64,000 nucleotides of DNA from Oscillospiraceae bacterium (GTDB lineage Bacteria > Bacillota > Clostridia > Saccharofermentanales > Saccharofermentanaceae), in NCBI GenBank assembly GCA_902775565.1, contig CACYMP010000003.1, forward strand, positions 102,313 through 166,312. The letters run 5' to 3'. The notes beneath the pieces were generated by a model. The model searched no databases, was not told where the DNA came from, and saw only the letters and a program-made list of their open reading frames with translations. Position numbers and translations under genes: made by a program. The stretch's first letter is position 1, and each line of letters opens with the position of its first letter. Shown here piece after piece: positions 7,866 through 16,562 of this stretch.

Positions 7866-8615
7866 TTACTTAGCTGCTGCGACTACCGCGTCAGAGATAG
7901 CTGCCTCATCGCCGATGACGACAACGTTCGGGTGAAGCTGAAGGATGGATGCGGGAACCTTAGGTGTAACAGGGCCGCAGAATGCCTTCTCAACGATGCC
8001 TCTCTTGCCTGCGCCTGTAGCCATGAGGATAACAGTCGTGGACTTCATGATGTAGCCGATACCCATTGTGTATGCCTGTGTAGGAACTGCAGCGAGATCG
8101 CCGTTAAAGAACAGTCTTGCGTTGTCCTGAATGGTCTGCTCTTTGAGGTCGATGCACTGTGTGTTAACGCAGAAAGCGTCTGCAGGCTCATTGAAACCGA
8201 TGTGTCCGTCTCCGCCGATACCGAGGAGCTGGATGTCTAAGTGGCCCAAAGACTCAAGGATAGCATCGTAATCGGTGCATGCCTTGACTGCATCCTGCTC
8301 AAGTCCGTCAGGTACATATGTCTTGCTCTTGTCGATGTTTACGTGATCGAAAAGATTTGTGTTCATGAAATATCTGTAAGACTGGTCGTGGTCTCCGCCG
8401 AGTCCCCTGTACTCGTCAAGGTTGGCAGATGTGACCTTGGAGAAATCAAGGCTTCCGGCCTTATACATATCAACAAGATCCTTGTACGTTCCGATAGGTG
8501 TTGAGCCGGTAGCAAGACCGATCTTGCAGTCAGGCATAAGTCTGATCTGTGAAGCGATCAGCTCTGCACATGCCATTGAAGCTTCTTCATAGTTGCTCTT
8601 TCTGATAACTCTCAT
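7866..8615 (-). CDS. nagB: Glucosamine-6-phosphate deaminase
   Basis: This 249-residue protein has the normal length for NagB. It converts glucosamine 6-phosphate to fructose 6-phosphate and ammonia in the cytoplasm. The phosphate-binding loop LATGSTPIGTY, the acid residue in NLDEYRG (Asp67) and the catalytic loop GIGGDGHIGFNEP (Asp136, His138, Glu143) are all present. A GGGAG ribosome binding site precedes the ATG. The gene is directly downstream of glmM with a hairpin between them. The pair therefore controls flow of glucosamine 6-phosphate into glycolysis versus UDP-GlcNAc, and it is embedded in a polysaccharide locus that needs UDP-amino sugars. It ends at a strong terminator. Confidence 0.96.
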   Translation of the reverse strand: MRVIRKSNYEEASMACAELIASQIRLMPDCKIGLATGSTPIGTYKDLVDMYKAGSLDFSKVTSANLDEYRGLGGDHDQSYRYFMNTNLFDHVNIDKSKTYVPDGLEQDAVKACTDYDAILESLGHLDIQLLGIGGDGHIGFNEPADAFCVNTQCIDLKEQTIQDNARLFFNGDLAAVPTQAYTMGIGYIMKSTTVILMATGAGKRGIVEKAFCGPVTPKVPASILQLHPNVVVIGDEAAISDAVVAAAK

Positions 8616-8639
8616 AATTTGATCTCCCGCTTTGTTTAT

Positions 8640-8674
8640 TTAATAAAACGGCTCCGCAGTTCATGCGAAGCCGT
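8640..8674 (-). terminator. Terminator-like hairpin between glmM and nagB
   Basis: An 11-base-pair stem with one G-U pair (ACGGCTTCGCA and its partner, 8664-8674 and 8648-8658), with a 5-base loop, follows the glmM stop. On the minus strand it is followed by only TTTATTA, so termination may be partial and let some transcripts read into nagB. Confidence 0.6.
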
Positions 8675-8684
8675 AATACTCTTT

Positions 8685-10040
8685 TTAATCAGCAATAAGT
8701 CCCTGTTCTTTAATGACTGCGATAACCTTATCGACATTCTGTTCACAGAGTTCATCGCTCTTTGCCTCGACCATTACACGGATCTTAGGCTCGGTTCCCG
8801 ACGCACGGAGAAGGATCCTTCCGTCGCCGCCCAAAGACTTGGTAACTTCCTCAACAGCCTTCAGGACTACAGGATTCTTCTGTGCCTCTTCCTTGTCCTT
8901 GACGACAACGTTCTTCAGGCACTGGGGATACATCTTCATCTCTCCTGCAAGCATTGAGAGAGGAAGCTTCTTGTCGAGCATGGTCATCATTACCATGAGC
9001 GAAGTAAGGATGCCGTCACCGGTCGTTGCATATTTCGCGAAAATGATGTGGCCTGACTGCTCGCCGCCGATCATGAAGCCGTTAGCCATCATGTTCTCGG
9101 CTACATACTTGTCACCGACAGCTGTCTTCTCTGTCCTGATGCCGATAGCCTCACATGCCTTGTAAAGTCCCATGTTGCTCATGATGGTGGTAACGATGGT
9201 GTTGCCGTCCAGTCTTCCTGTCTCCTTCATGTACTTGCCGCAAAGGAACATGATCTGGTCGCCGTTGACTTCGTTGCCGAGCTCATCGACTGCAAGACAT
9301 CTGTCAGCGTCACCGTCATATGCAAAACCGACATTGAGTCCGTTATCAAGAACGAACTTCTTGAGGTTGTCGATATGTGTGGAACCGCAGTTCGTATTGA
9401 TATTAAGACCGTCAGGTGTGTTGTTGATAATGAACACCTTTGCTCCCAAAGCCTCGAAAACAGACCTTGCGATATTCCAGGAAGCGCCGTTTGCGCAGTC
9501 AAGACCGATCTTCATGCCGTTAAATGCCCTTGTAGGGATCGTCATGAGATAGCCGATGTATCTGTTTCTTCCTGCTGCGTAATCAACGACGTTGCCGATA
9601 GCCTCACGCTCTGCAAGAGGGATCTCCTCGATCTCGCCGTCGATATATGCTTCGATCTTCTCTTCGATCTCTGCCTCGATCTTCTGACCGTTGGCACGCA
9701 TGATCTTGATACCGTTGTCATAGAAAGGGTTGTGGGATGCGGAGATCATGATTCCGCAGTCGAAGCCGTCGGTCCTGCAGCAGTATGAGACTGAAGGAGT
9801 CGTGGTTACGTGGAGAAGGTATGCATCAGAGCCTGAAGAAGTGATACCGGCAGTAAGTGCTGCCTCGAGCATGTAAGAGCTCCTTCTTGTATCCTTGCCG
9901 ATGATGATCCTTGCTCTGCCGTCTTCGTGCTGCTGACCGTAATACCATCCGATGTAACGGCCGACCTTGAATGCTTTCTGTGCCGTGAGCGCCTTGTTAG
10001 CCTCTCCTCTGAAACCGTCTGTTCCGAAATACTTTCCCAT
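8685..10040 (-). CDS. glmM: Phosphoglucosamine mutase
   Basis: This 451-residue protein is a full-length GlmM. It interconverts glucosamine 6-phosphate and glucosamine 1-phosphate, the committed step to UDP-GlcNAc for peptidoglycan and polysaccharides. The N-terminal GKYFGTDGFRG, the phosphoserine loop MISASHNP (Ser102), the magnesium motif DGDADR near residue 242, the sugar-binding GGEQSGH and the C-terminal phosphate loop RASGTEPKIRVM are all intact. An AGGCGGG-type ribosome binding site precedes the ATG. An AT-rich perfect inverted repeat lies about 30 bases upstream of the start (10071-10096). Phosphopentomutase or phosphomannomutase activity is less likely because the GlmM-specific motifs fit well. 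Confidence 0.96.
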   Translation of the reverse strand: MGKYFGTDGFRGEANKALTAQKAFKVGRYIGWYYGQQHEDGRARIIIGKDTRRSSYMLEAALTAGITSSGSDAYLLHVTTTPSVSYCCRTDGFDCGIMISASHNPFYDNGIKIMRANGQKIEAEIEEKIEAYIDGEIEEIPLAEREAIGNVVDYAAGRNRYIGYLMTIPTRAFNGMKIGLDCANGASWNIARSVFEALGAKVFIINNTPDGLNINTNCGSTHIDNLKKFVLDNGLNVGFAYDGDADRCLAVDELGNEVNGDQIMFLCGKYMKETGRLDGNTIVTTIMSNMGLYKACEAIGIRTEKTAVGDKYVAENMMANGFMIGGEQSGHIIFAKYATTGDGILTSLMVMMTMLDKKLPLSMLAGEMKMYPQCLKNVVVKDKEEAQKNPVVLKAVEEVTKSLGGDGRILLRASGTEPKIRVMVEAKSDELCEQNVDKVIAVIKEQGLIAD

Positions 10041-10070
10041 AAGAACAAGACCCGCCTTTCTACGAAGCTT

Positions 10071-10096
10071 TTTATGATAGAAAATTTTATCATAAA
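10071..10096. promoter_or_regulatory. Perfect inverted repeat upstream of glmM
   Basis: TTTATGATA (10071-10079) and its exact complement TATCATAAA (10088-10096) are separated by 8 bases and centred about 43 bases before the glmM start. The same TTTATGAT/ATCATAAA arms recur upstream of the ABC transporter ATPase gene at 16581-16605. It may be an operator. An RNA hairpin is also possible. Confidence 0.45.
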
Positions 10097-10115
10097 ATTT
10101 TCATATGCAAATATA

Positions 10116-11486
10116 TTATTTCTTAAAAGGGAACCTTAACGGGCTGTCACACGTGTTAAGAAGTCCGAAAACAAGCCAGAAATGGGGCGCTACGCTACGG
10201 ACGCTCGTGTTGAAGAAAGCCTGGGCCAGATAAGTGACAAACATGGCCAGGAACATCCAGTTTAATGTTCCGGATATTTCATTGCCTGATCTGAAGATCT
10301 TCTTCACATTGGTCACTACAGTGCGGGCATAAACAAACATATAAAACGCAAAAGCAAATACGCCCTGGGTTACCAGTGTATTAACAAACTCATTATGAGC
10401 CTTAGCCCTGAAAAATGCATAATCCGCACCGCCATACTTCTCTATGAAGACCTGGTAGTAATTATCCAGACCAATCCCGGTTATCCAGTGACGGGGAACG
10501 CTCTCGAGTCCATCCCTCCATAAGAGCAGACGGTCAGAGCCAATGCCGTTATCAAGCTTTCCGTCGACTTCCATCTGAGTCCTCGTTACCGCTTCCGTTA
10601 TATAGTTCGTAAAAAGTAAGGTTACCGCAAAGACGGCGGCAAACACCGCGCAGAGCACCAAAAGACTGATGAAATATCTTTTCAGCTTAGCTCTGTCGAT
10701 ATCGCTCTTGATCATGACGAGTCCCGAGACCAGATAAAAAACGATCATTACCGCAAAGCCGGGCCACACAAGCCTCGCCCTGCTGCCCATCATGGTATAG
10801 AAAACAAAACCTGCAAAAACAACAAACAGTACGCGCAAAAGCTTTTTTGCGCCAAAGAGTTCCGAAAACAGAAAGGCTCCTGATGCGCATGCAAGCATGA
10901 ATACTGCCAAGCCGCCGTAATAGTTGCTGTTCGGCGTAAGTCCGTAGGCCGAGCCGCTGTGCCAAGTAAGAAGCGAATATGCGATCTGTATGTTGAAGGT
11001 CTGGAAAAACGCGGCAATACCGTGCATTGCTTCAACTATGAACAAAACAACTATCAGTTTTTTACGGTATTCCACCGACTTTATTCTTGATCCTGCATAA
11101 AACAGGAAAAAATAGCCGAGAAAATCCAACGGGTTTTCGCTGTTTAAAAGGTAATCGCGCGCATACATTCCGGGATTTACCGAAAACACCGCAGATAATA
11201 CCATGAACAGGATCATCAGCAGATAAAAGATATCCGAAGCAAACCATTTTCCGCGAAGTTCAGCCGACGTAAGCTCACTGTACTTGTAAAAGACCGCCAC
11301 GAGCGTTCCGATGGCACCGAACAGGCAGAAAAAGAACGGATGGAAGATCGAAGGAAGTATCTTTGGGTGAAAATGAGACAGAACCTCTGCGATCACCTCA
11401 CTGACCGGCATAAGAAGGATTATCAGAGCAGACAAAAAATAAAGTGTCTTTTCCGAAGCAAAACGTCTTATTCCGCCCAGTTCCAC
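10116..11486 (-). CDS. O-antigen ligase / polysaccharide polymerase-like membrane protein
   Basis: This is a 456-residue protein with about 11-12 hydrophobic segments and a large extracytoplasmic loop. The loop holds LLWRDGLESVPRHWITGIGLDN and then a YAFFRAKAHNEFVNTLVTQGV segment. A periplasmic or extracellular loop with HNE(F/Y) is the hallmark of the Wzy_C/WaaL O-antigen ligase family. In gram-positives such proteins polymerise or attach surface polysaccharide repeat units outside the membrane. The start is GTG at 11486 with AAAAGGAT upstream, 4 bases after the stop of the GT2 gene, so the two are probably cotranscribed. Ligase and polymerase functions cannot be separated by sequence. Confidence 0.8.
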   Translation of the reverse strand: MELGGIRRFASEKTLYFLSALIILLMPVSEVIAEVLSHFHPKILPSIFHPFFFCLFGAIGTLVAVFYKYSELTSAELRGKWFASDIFYLLMILFMVLSAVFSVNPGMYARDYLLNSENPLDFLGYFFLFYAGSRIKSVEYRKKLIVVLFIVEAMHGIAAFFQTFNIQIAYSLLTWHSGSAYGLTPNSNYYGGLAVFMLACASGAFLFSELFGAKKLLRVLFVVFAGFVFYTMMGSRARLVWPGFAVMIVFYLVSGLVMIKSDIDRAKLKRYFISLLVLCAVFAAVFAVTLLFTNYITEAVTRTQMEVDGKLDNGIGSDRLLLWRDGLESVPRHWITGIGLDNYYQVFIEKYGGADYAFFRAKAHNEFVNTLVTQGVFAFAFYMFVYARTVVTNVKKIFRSGNEISGTLNWMFLAMFVTYLAQAFFNTSVRSVAPHFWLVFGLLNTCDSPLRFPFKK

Positions 11487-11490
11487 GATC

Positions 11491-12276
11491 TTATCCTTTT
11501 CTCCTGATATGGCTGTATTTAATAATTCCCTTTACAGCATAACTGACCATATAAAATGCCGATTGGAACACATTCAGCCCGACAAATCTGTATGTATACC
11601 AGTTAAGGACTGCCGAATGTGCTTTATTGCCGGTCATGGAATCGCCGGCGATCCTGTAAGTTACAAGTGGCTCGTCAATGCCGCAGGCTTTATATCCTTC
11701 TTTCAGAAGTAAAAGCCAGCAGGCAAAATCTTCGTGAATGTCGCGGTGGTCCTCGGAGATCGGAGTGTAATGCAGGAAAATGTCCTTCAGTATCATCACC
11801 GAAGAATTGGATATAACGTTCTGCCTGAGGAGTTTATTGTAAGTAACTTCCGTCGGAACATGAAGCACCCAGGATAAAGGCTTTCCGCTCTTATCTATAT
11901 ATCCTGACCCCGTGTATACGAGATGGCTTGCAGTCTCTTGCTGTAACTTGACCTGCCTGGCAAGCTTATCTTCAGACCACATGTCATCGCTGTCAAGAAA
12001 TGCGATCCACTTACCAAAAGATGCCTGTACGCCCTTAAGACGCGTCTTAAGGACTCCCCTGTTTTTCTCGTTATAAAGGATCTTTATCCTGGGATCTTTT
12101 AACGCGAGTTCTTCGATAATGGCTTTTGTACCGTCAGTTGAGGCATCATCTATGATAATGAGCTCAAAACAGTCATAAGTCTGGGAAAGCACTGAATCCA
12201 CTGCTTCCCTGATAGTTTTCTCCGCATTGTAAGCCGGAAGTATGACGCTGACCAGATATGAGCGCTCTATCTCCAC
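11491..12276 (-). CDS. Glycosyltransferase family 2 protein
   Basis: This roughly 261-residue GT-A transferase has the N-terminal pattern LVSVILPAYNAEKTI, then IIDDASTDGTK and the acidic IAFLDSDDMWSEDKL motif. A DHRDIHEDF segment in the second half provides the ED-type catalytic acid typical of the family. The open frame begins at a TTG (12300), but the GTG at 12276 has a much better ribosome binding site (AGAGGGG, 6 bases away), so I chose it. It is the first gene of a two-gene unit with the O-antigen-ligase-like protein. It follows the terminator of the SPFH gene on the same strand. Confidence 0.88.
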   Translation of the reverse strand: MEIERSYLVSVILPAYNAEKTIREAVDSVLSQTYDCFELIIIDDASTDGTKAIIEELALKDPRIKILYNEKNRGVLKTRLKGVQASFGKWIAFLDSDDMWSEDKLARQVKLQQETASHLVYTGSGYIDKSGKPLSWVLHVPTEVTYNKLLRQNVISNSSVMILKDIFLHYTPISEDHRDIHEDFACWLLLLKEGYKACGIDEPLVTYRIAGDSMTGNKAHSAVLNWYTYRFVGLNVFQSAFYMVSYAVKGIIKYSHIRRKG

Positions 12277-12353
12277 ACAATTCCCCTCTGAACCAAACAA
12301 TCTACCCTAGGAAGAATATATCAGTACGTAATGACAAATGCAAACATGCAAAT

Positions 12354-12384
12354 AAAAAAGTGCAGGTTCCGGAGAACCTGCACT
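12354..12384 (-). terminator. Rho-independent terminator after the SPFH gene
   Basis: An 11-base-pair stem (AGTGCAGGTTC with its complement, 12359-12369 and 12374-12384) and a short loop are followed on the minus strand by six T residues. It lies about 37 bases after the stop at 12421. Confidence 0.92.
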
Positions 12385-12420
12385 GATTTGCTTAGCTTAT
12401 GCCTTCCGGCATCGTCCTGA

Positions 12421-13815
12421 TTACTGGAGCTGTGTACCGCACTCAGGGCAGAACTTGGAAGACTGGCCGGGAGCCGGCTGCCATCCGCACTTAGGGCATG
12501 TAACGGGAGCGGGCTTAGCAGAACCGCAGTTCATGCAGAAGTTGCCCTGGTTGCCTGCCTGACCGCAAGAGCATGTCCAGCCTGCTGCAGCGGGAGCTGC
12601 GGGAGCGGGCTTAGCGCCGCCACAGTTCATGCAGAAGTTACCCTGGTTGCCTGCCTGACCGCAAGAGCATGTCCAGCCTGCGGGAGCTGCTGCAGCACCT
12701 GCTGCGCCCATTGCTGCGCCGCCGACTGCTGCGCCTGCAACAGGAGCTCCACCCAGAGGAGCACCGCCCATAGGAGCACCCATAACGCCGTTGTTAGCCA
12801 TTGTCATGGCAGCGACACCGAGCATACCGATGCCTGCGCCTGCACTGCCTGCGCCTGCCTCGTTAGAACCTGCAGCTCTGATACCGTCTGCAACAGCACG
12901 GCCCTTGTAAGCGTTGAGAGCAGCCTGATCTCTTCCGTAGATCTGCTCTGTCTGGATGCTCTGGATCCTCTGACGTGTCTCGTCATCAGGGGTAACAGAA
13001 CCGATAGCGACTGCCTGAACGACAACGCCTCTTGTCTGGAGCCAGTCCTGATCAAGGACTTCAGCCATGTAGTTACGGAACTGACCCTGGTGTGCAGGGA
13101 GCTGTGAGAACTTGATGGCAGGGCTGTCCGGAGTATCGATGCTGCACTTGTTGAGAGCCTCTGTGATGTGATCGAGGAACTCAAGACGGGGCTGGAGGGG
13201 CTTTGAAGGTGTGCCCATGAAGTCGTCATTGGTGTAGACATCAGGGATGTTACCGGAAATGTTCCTGAAGAATGTAACAGGGTCCTGGATCCTGTAAGAG
13301 AATGTACCGTTGAGGCGGATATAAACTGTCATGTATGCAGGATCTTCGTAGCTGACAGGAGAAGGTGTACCGAAGTTCTGGTTCCTGATCTCGAGTAAGT
13401 TAACGAAGTAAACCCTCTGCTGCTTGGAGAGCTCTCCGCCCAGCTTCATACGTGACCATGCATCAACAACCGTCTTCTTGATGTTCTCGCCGAAACCGCC
13501 GGGAGCAAATACTGAAGGAGATGTTGAAGAATCCCATCTGTAGTAACCGGCAACCATTGTGAAATCAACGATCTGACCACCGTCTACGAGCAGAAGTGCT
13601 GTGCCCTCAGGTACTGCGATAATAGAGCCCTGTGAAATGATCTCTGAGCTGCCTACGTTACGACCCTTCTGTACGCGGTTAGCACCCTTTTTAACGAGGA
13701 TGTTGTCGCCGAGAGAATCGCAGGTAAAGAACTCCTGATACTGATCTCTAATCTCATCGCCGACCGTTCCGAAAACGGTACCGGCTACGTTCTTAATCAA
13801 GCTAATCAATCCCAT
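12421..13815 (-). CDS. SPFH-domain protein with three C-terminal zinc ribbons
   Basis: This 464-residue protein resembles the bacterial 'virion core protein'/YdjI-like SPFH family. Residues 1-300 form the SPFH (band-7-like) domain, starting MGLISLIKNVAGTVFGTVGDE. Then comes a Gly/Ala-rich linker (about 330-375) and three zinc ribbons. Two are nearly identical (WTCSCGQAGNQGNFCMNCG) and the third is CPKCGWQPAPGQSSKFCPEC. No membrane anchor is visible, so membrane association would be peripheral. Related B. subtilis proteins are linked to envelope-stress operons, but the molecular job is not established. An AGGAGG ribosome binding site precedes the ATG, and a strong terminator follows, so the gene is probably monocistronic. 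Confidence 0.82.
   Translation of the reverse strand: MGLISLIKNVAGTVFGTVGDEIRDQYQEFFTCDSLGDNILVKKGANRVQKGRNVGSSEIISQGSIIAVPEGTALLLVDGGQIVDFTMVAGYYRWDSSTSPSVFAPGGFGENIKKTVVDAWSRMKLGGELSKQQRVYFVNLLEIRNQNFGTPSPVSYEDPAYMTVYIRLNGTFSYRIQDPVTFFRNISGNIPDVYTNDDFMGTPSKPLQPRLEFLDHITEALNKCSIDTPDSPAIKFSQLPAHQGQFRNYMAEVLDQDWLQTRGVVVQAVAIGSVTPDDETRQRIQSIQTEQIYGRDQAALNAYKGRAVADGIRAAGSNEAGAGSAGAGIGMLGVAAMTMANNGVMGAPMGGAPLGGAPVAGAAVGGAAMGAAGAAAAPAGWTCSCGQAGNQGNFCMNCGGAKPAPAAPAAAGWTCSCGQAGNQGNFCMNCGSAKPAPVTCPKCGWQPAPGQSSKFCPECGTQLQ
12505..12680 (-). repeat. Tandem duplication of a zinc-ribbon segment inside the SPFH gene
   Basis: Two 80-base direct repeats (about 12505-12584 and 12601-12680, offset 96 bases) differ at only a handful of positions, mostly at one end. 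They encode two nearly identical zinc ribbons. This indicates a recent in-frame duplication. Confidence 0.85.
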
Positions 13816-13916
13816 AATATTATTCCTCCTGATATTTCATATTGGTCCTTACGACCACCATTTAGAATAATATCATTTTTTTGACAAAACAACAATCTAT
13901 ATCACACCAGTAAGGC

Positions 13917-14588
13917 TCAATAGTTGTAGAAGATCTGTCTTGTCATCGGGAACAGGTCATGTCCTTTGATCTCGGGGAGCTTTGTGCCTTCCATATAGCA
14001 GGTTGCGACGACAGGCACACCGGTAAGCTTTGAAGCTTCTTCCATTATCCTCTCGCCTTCCGCGATTATCTCGGGAGTTGTCTCTTCCAAAAGATTGGTG
14101 TTATGCAGATATCCGTCGATCTTAAATCCTGCTGCCTCCGACAGTATAGCGGTCATCTGCGCGACCTGTGCGGGATCCGAGGTAAAAGGCCTCAGTGTGT
14201 TAACAGCCATTAGGATCTGGGTATCCGCGTTCTCGATCCTGCCCCTGATGGAGCCCAGGACCGTTGCGCCCATGTCTTCTCCGCCGATATCGAAAATGCC
14301 CGTGTAGCTCTCATCATCGAAAATGACGAACATTTCAGGCGGCAGGACAGGAGCGTCGACGTTGGATCCCGCATACATCGGCGATATTACCTTTATGCCC
14401 GCTTTTTCGAGCGCGGGGGCACAGTCTGACGACCTGTAGAACGGGTTGATGATGTCCATATCGGCGATCAGGAGACGCCTGTCGGGCCAGACTTTCCTCT
14501 GGGCAAGCGACATGTTGACCGCGATCTCGGATTTTCCGCTTCCGTAAGCACCGATAACAATACTTAATCTATGATTCTCGTAAAACAT
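13917..14588 (-). CDS. P-loop ATPase of unknown role, coupled to an ABC transporter permease
   Basis: This 223-residue cytoplasmic protein has a Walker A motif VIGAYGSGKSE (residues 11-21). It also has a LLIADMDIINPF segment reminiscent of the switch region of the SIMIBI (MinD/ParA/CobQ-like) class, and an FDIGGEDMGA motif that fits Walker B. The deviant lysine of MinD/ParA is not evident, so membership is approximate. The gene begins inside the stop codon of the ABC-2 permease gene (TGATG, 1-base overlap), so it is translationally coupled to the transporter. A chaperone-like or regulatory ATPase for the transporter or an associated metalloprotein is possible. I do not recognise a characterised homologue. 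Confidence 0.7.
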   Translation of the reverse strand: MFYENHRLSIVIGAYGSGKSEIAVNMSLAQRKVWPDRRLLIADMDIINPFYRSSDCAPALEKAGIKVISPMYAGSNVDAPVLPPEMFVIFDDESYTGIFDIGGEDMGATVLGSIRGRIENADTQILMAVNTLRPFTSDPAQVAQMTAILSEAAGFKIDGYLHNTNLLEETTPEIIAEGERIMEEASKLTGVPVVATCYMEGTKLPEIKGHDLFPMTRQIFYNY

Positions 14589-15655
14589 CAGAACAGATCT
14601 CTCCTCTTGAAAAGGATAAAGCCTACGCCCGTAAACACGGCATACCAGATAACGGACTTAAGCACGTATTCAAGGTTCTTCGTGGCGTAAGACGTTGAAA
14701 CGCCGTCCATTTTCGCAACCTTGTCCTTATCGATCAGGACCTCCTGCATCAGACCGGACATGACAAAACTGTCTGTATAATCGATCTTCTCTTTATAGAT
14801 CATTTCGCCTGAAGTCAGTCCCAATCCGTTGGGCATATTATAGTCGCTCTGGAAGCCGGCGTTGGTTGCCTGGTATACAGGGTGGAAAACGTACCATGCC
14901 TTGCCTCCGCGGGCCGCTTCGGCAGTGTTTTCCTTTTTGAGCTTTAGAGCGTCTTCTTTCGTCAATGTACCCTGTTCAACCCTAAACTCGACCGCCTCGG
15001 CAAAGCACTTCTCATAGCTGTCAGAAGCGGCTTTCGGCATAGAATACATTCCGGTAGCCATGCTGACACCGCTTATTACCATCGTAAACAGTATCGCAAG
15101 GACAACAGGGATAGCGCGGTTGCGGAAAGCAAAGGCAATCGATGTGAAAAGTGCGGACAATACGAGCAGTACAGCGATCGCCGTTGCAAGTCTCGCAAAG
15201 ATCTCGCCGCCGTTCAGCATTGGGCCGAAACCGTTTATCTTAAGTCCCAGCATGCCGAAGCAGATGTAGACAACGCACCAGAAGACAGTGACCAGCGACT
15301 GGGCGATGTTGTTGCTCATGAAAACAGACAGCCTCGAGTGTCCTGCGATCCTCTTGTTGCGGACGAAACCGTCACTTTGGTCCTTTCCGATGTAAAGGCA
15401 TGTGAAAAGCGCCATGAACTTCGGCATCTCCGCAAAGAATGCGCTTAATATCAGCCAGCAGATATATTGCTTCTCGCCGCCTGTCATATTCAGCTTGCCG
15501 AAGGAGAACCTTCCGTCTTCAGTAACATTCAGTGAGAAAACAAGTCTGTAGAAAGTTGCGATGAATACAGGCCATACCATGCAGTAAAGCGTAAGTATCC
15601 AGAAAAACAGGTTGGAACGGATCCTTCTTATCTCAAATCTTAAAAGATTAAACAT
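14588..15655 (-). CDS. ABC-2 type transporter permease
   Basis: This roughly 355-residue membrane protein has six predicted hydrophobic segments: one near the N-terminus (FFWILTLYCMVWPVFIATFY), four between about residues 90 and 230, and one at the C-terminus (SVIWYAVFTGVGFILF). A long polar loop lies between segments five and six. This is the layout of ABC-2 export permeases. The frame is open upstream, but the ATG at 15655 has a GGGAGGT ribosome binding site and overlaps the ATPase stop by 8 bases, so I chose it. It pairs with the ATPase at 15648-16556. The substrate is unknown. Bacitracin-, lantibiotic- or drug-export systems share this architecture. Confidence 0.82.
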   Translation of the reverse strand: MFNLLRFEIRRIRSNLFFWILTLYCMVWPVFIATFYRLVFSLNVTEDGRFSFGKLNMTGGEKQYICWLILSAFFAEMPKFMALFTCLYIGKDQSDGFVRNKRIAGHSRLSVFMSNNIAQSLVTVFWCVVYICFGMLGLKINGFGPMLNGGEIFARLATAIAVLLVLSALFTSIAFAFRNRAIPVVLAILFTMVISGVSMATGMYSMPKAASDSYEKCFAEAVEFRVEQGTLTKEDALKLKKENTAEAARGGKAWYVFHPVYQATNAGFQSDYNMPNGLGLTSGEMIYKEKIDYTDSFVMSGLMQEVLIDKDKVAKMDGVSTSYATKNLEYVLKSVIWYAVFTGVGFILFKRRDLF

Positions 15656-16556
15656 TTCCGTGACCTCCCACCAGATTGATGAAGTAGGTCTCAAGATCCG
15701 TCTCGCGCGTGCTTACACGTGCGATATTGACCCCCTGCTTCGATGCCTCCAAAACAACATCCGTCAGGTTAAAGACACCTTTGACCCTGATAATGCCGGT
15801 ACCCTCTTCGATCCTGGCATCAAGGCCTTTTTCCTTGAGGACCCGGAGCAGGTCCTGCGGTTTTGAAGAGAAGAACTCCGACTGGACGCCGCCTGCATTC
15901 TCGACATCTTCAATAGTAACTTCCTTGACTACCTCGCCGCCTTCAACGAACGCAAAGTTGGTAGCGAGCTTTGACAGCTCGGTAAGGATATGGCTTGAGA
16001 TGATAATGGTAATGCCCTTCTCACGGTTCAAACGCTGGAGAAGATCTCTTATCTCGATGATTCCCTGTGGATCGAGACCGTTGATAGGCTCGTCTAAGAT
16101 GAGCATATCGGGGTTGCCCGCCATCGCCATGGCGATACCCAGCCTCTGGCGCATACCCAGAGAGAACCTTCCGGCTTTCTTCTTCCCTGTGTTATCAAGC
16201 GAAACAAGCTTTAAGAGCTCATCGACCGAACCGTCGATCTTAAGTCCCAGATTGATGTACTGGAAGATCAGGTTCTCGCGGGCTGATTTGGATGAGTAGA
16301 TGGACGGAAGCTCGACTAAAGCACCGATCTTGCCGTAGCCTTTATGGTCAAAACCGTATTCAACCTTGCCCGATGTGGGTTTCTGAAGACCCGATATGAT
16401 CCTCATGATCGTGGTCTTGCCTGCGCCGTTCCTGCCGACGAGTCCGTAGATCGATCCCTTAGGGACCGTGAACGACATCTGCTTGAGGACCTCATACTTG
16501 CCGTATTTCTTGCAAACATCAGTTACCTTAAGCATGTATTCCGCTGTATTGCTCAT
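15648..16556 (-). CDS. ABC transporter ATP-binding protein
   Basis: This 302-residue ATPase has Walker A GRNGAGKTT (residues 41-49), signature FSLGMRQRLGIAMA, Walker B MLILDEPINGLDP and the switch histidine in IIISSH. A 70-residue C-terminal extension (after the DUF4162-like region) is typical of BcrA/CcmA-type exporters. The normal signature SGG is replaced by SLG. It energises the permease encoded directly downstream, with which it overlaps by 8 bases. The ribosome binding site GGGGG sits inside one arm of a long hairpin (16563-16612), so translation may be structurally controlled. Confidence 0.9.
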   Translation of the reverse strand: MSNTAEYMLKVTDVCKKYGKYEVLKQMSFTVPKGSIYGLVGRNGAGKTTIMRIISGLQKPTSGKVEYGFDHKGYGKIGALVELPSIYSSKSARENLIFQYINLGLKIDGSVDELLKLVSLDNTGKKKAGRFSLGMRQRLGIAMAMAGNPDMLILDEPINGLDPQGIIEIRDLLQRLNREKGITIIISSHILTELSKLATNFAFVEGGEVVKEVTIEDVENAGGVQSEFFSSKPQDLLRVLKEKGLDARIEEGTGIIRVKGVFNLTDVVLEASKQGVNIARVSTRETDLETYFINLVGGHGNV

Positions 16557-16562
16557 GTCTGA

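Noticed and set aside
570..12276. Whether the polysaccharide locus is a horizontally acquired island
   Set aside because: No integrase, tRNA target, flanking repeat or clear base-composition break was seen by eye, so I do not claim transfer.
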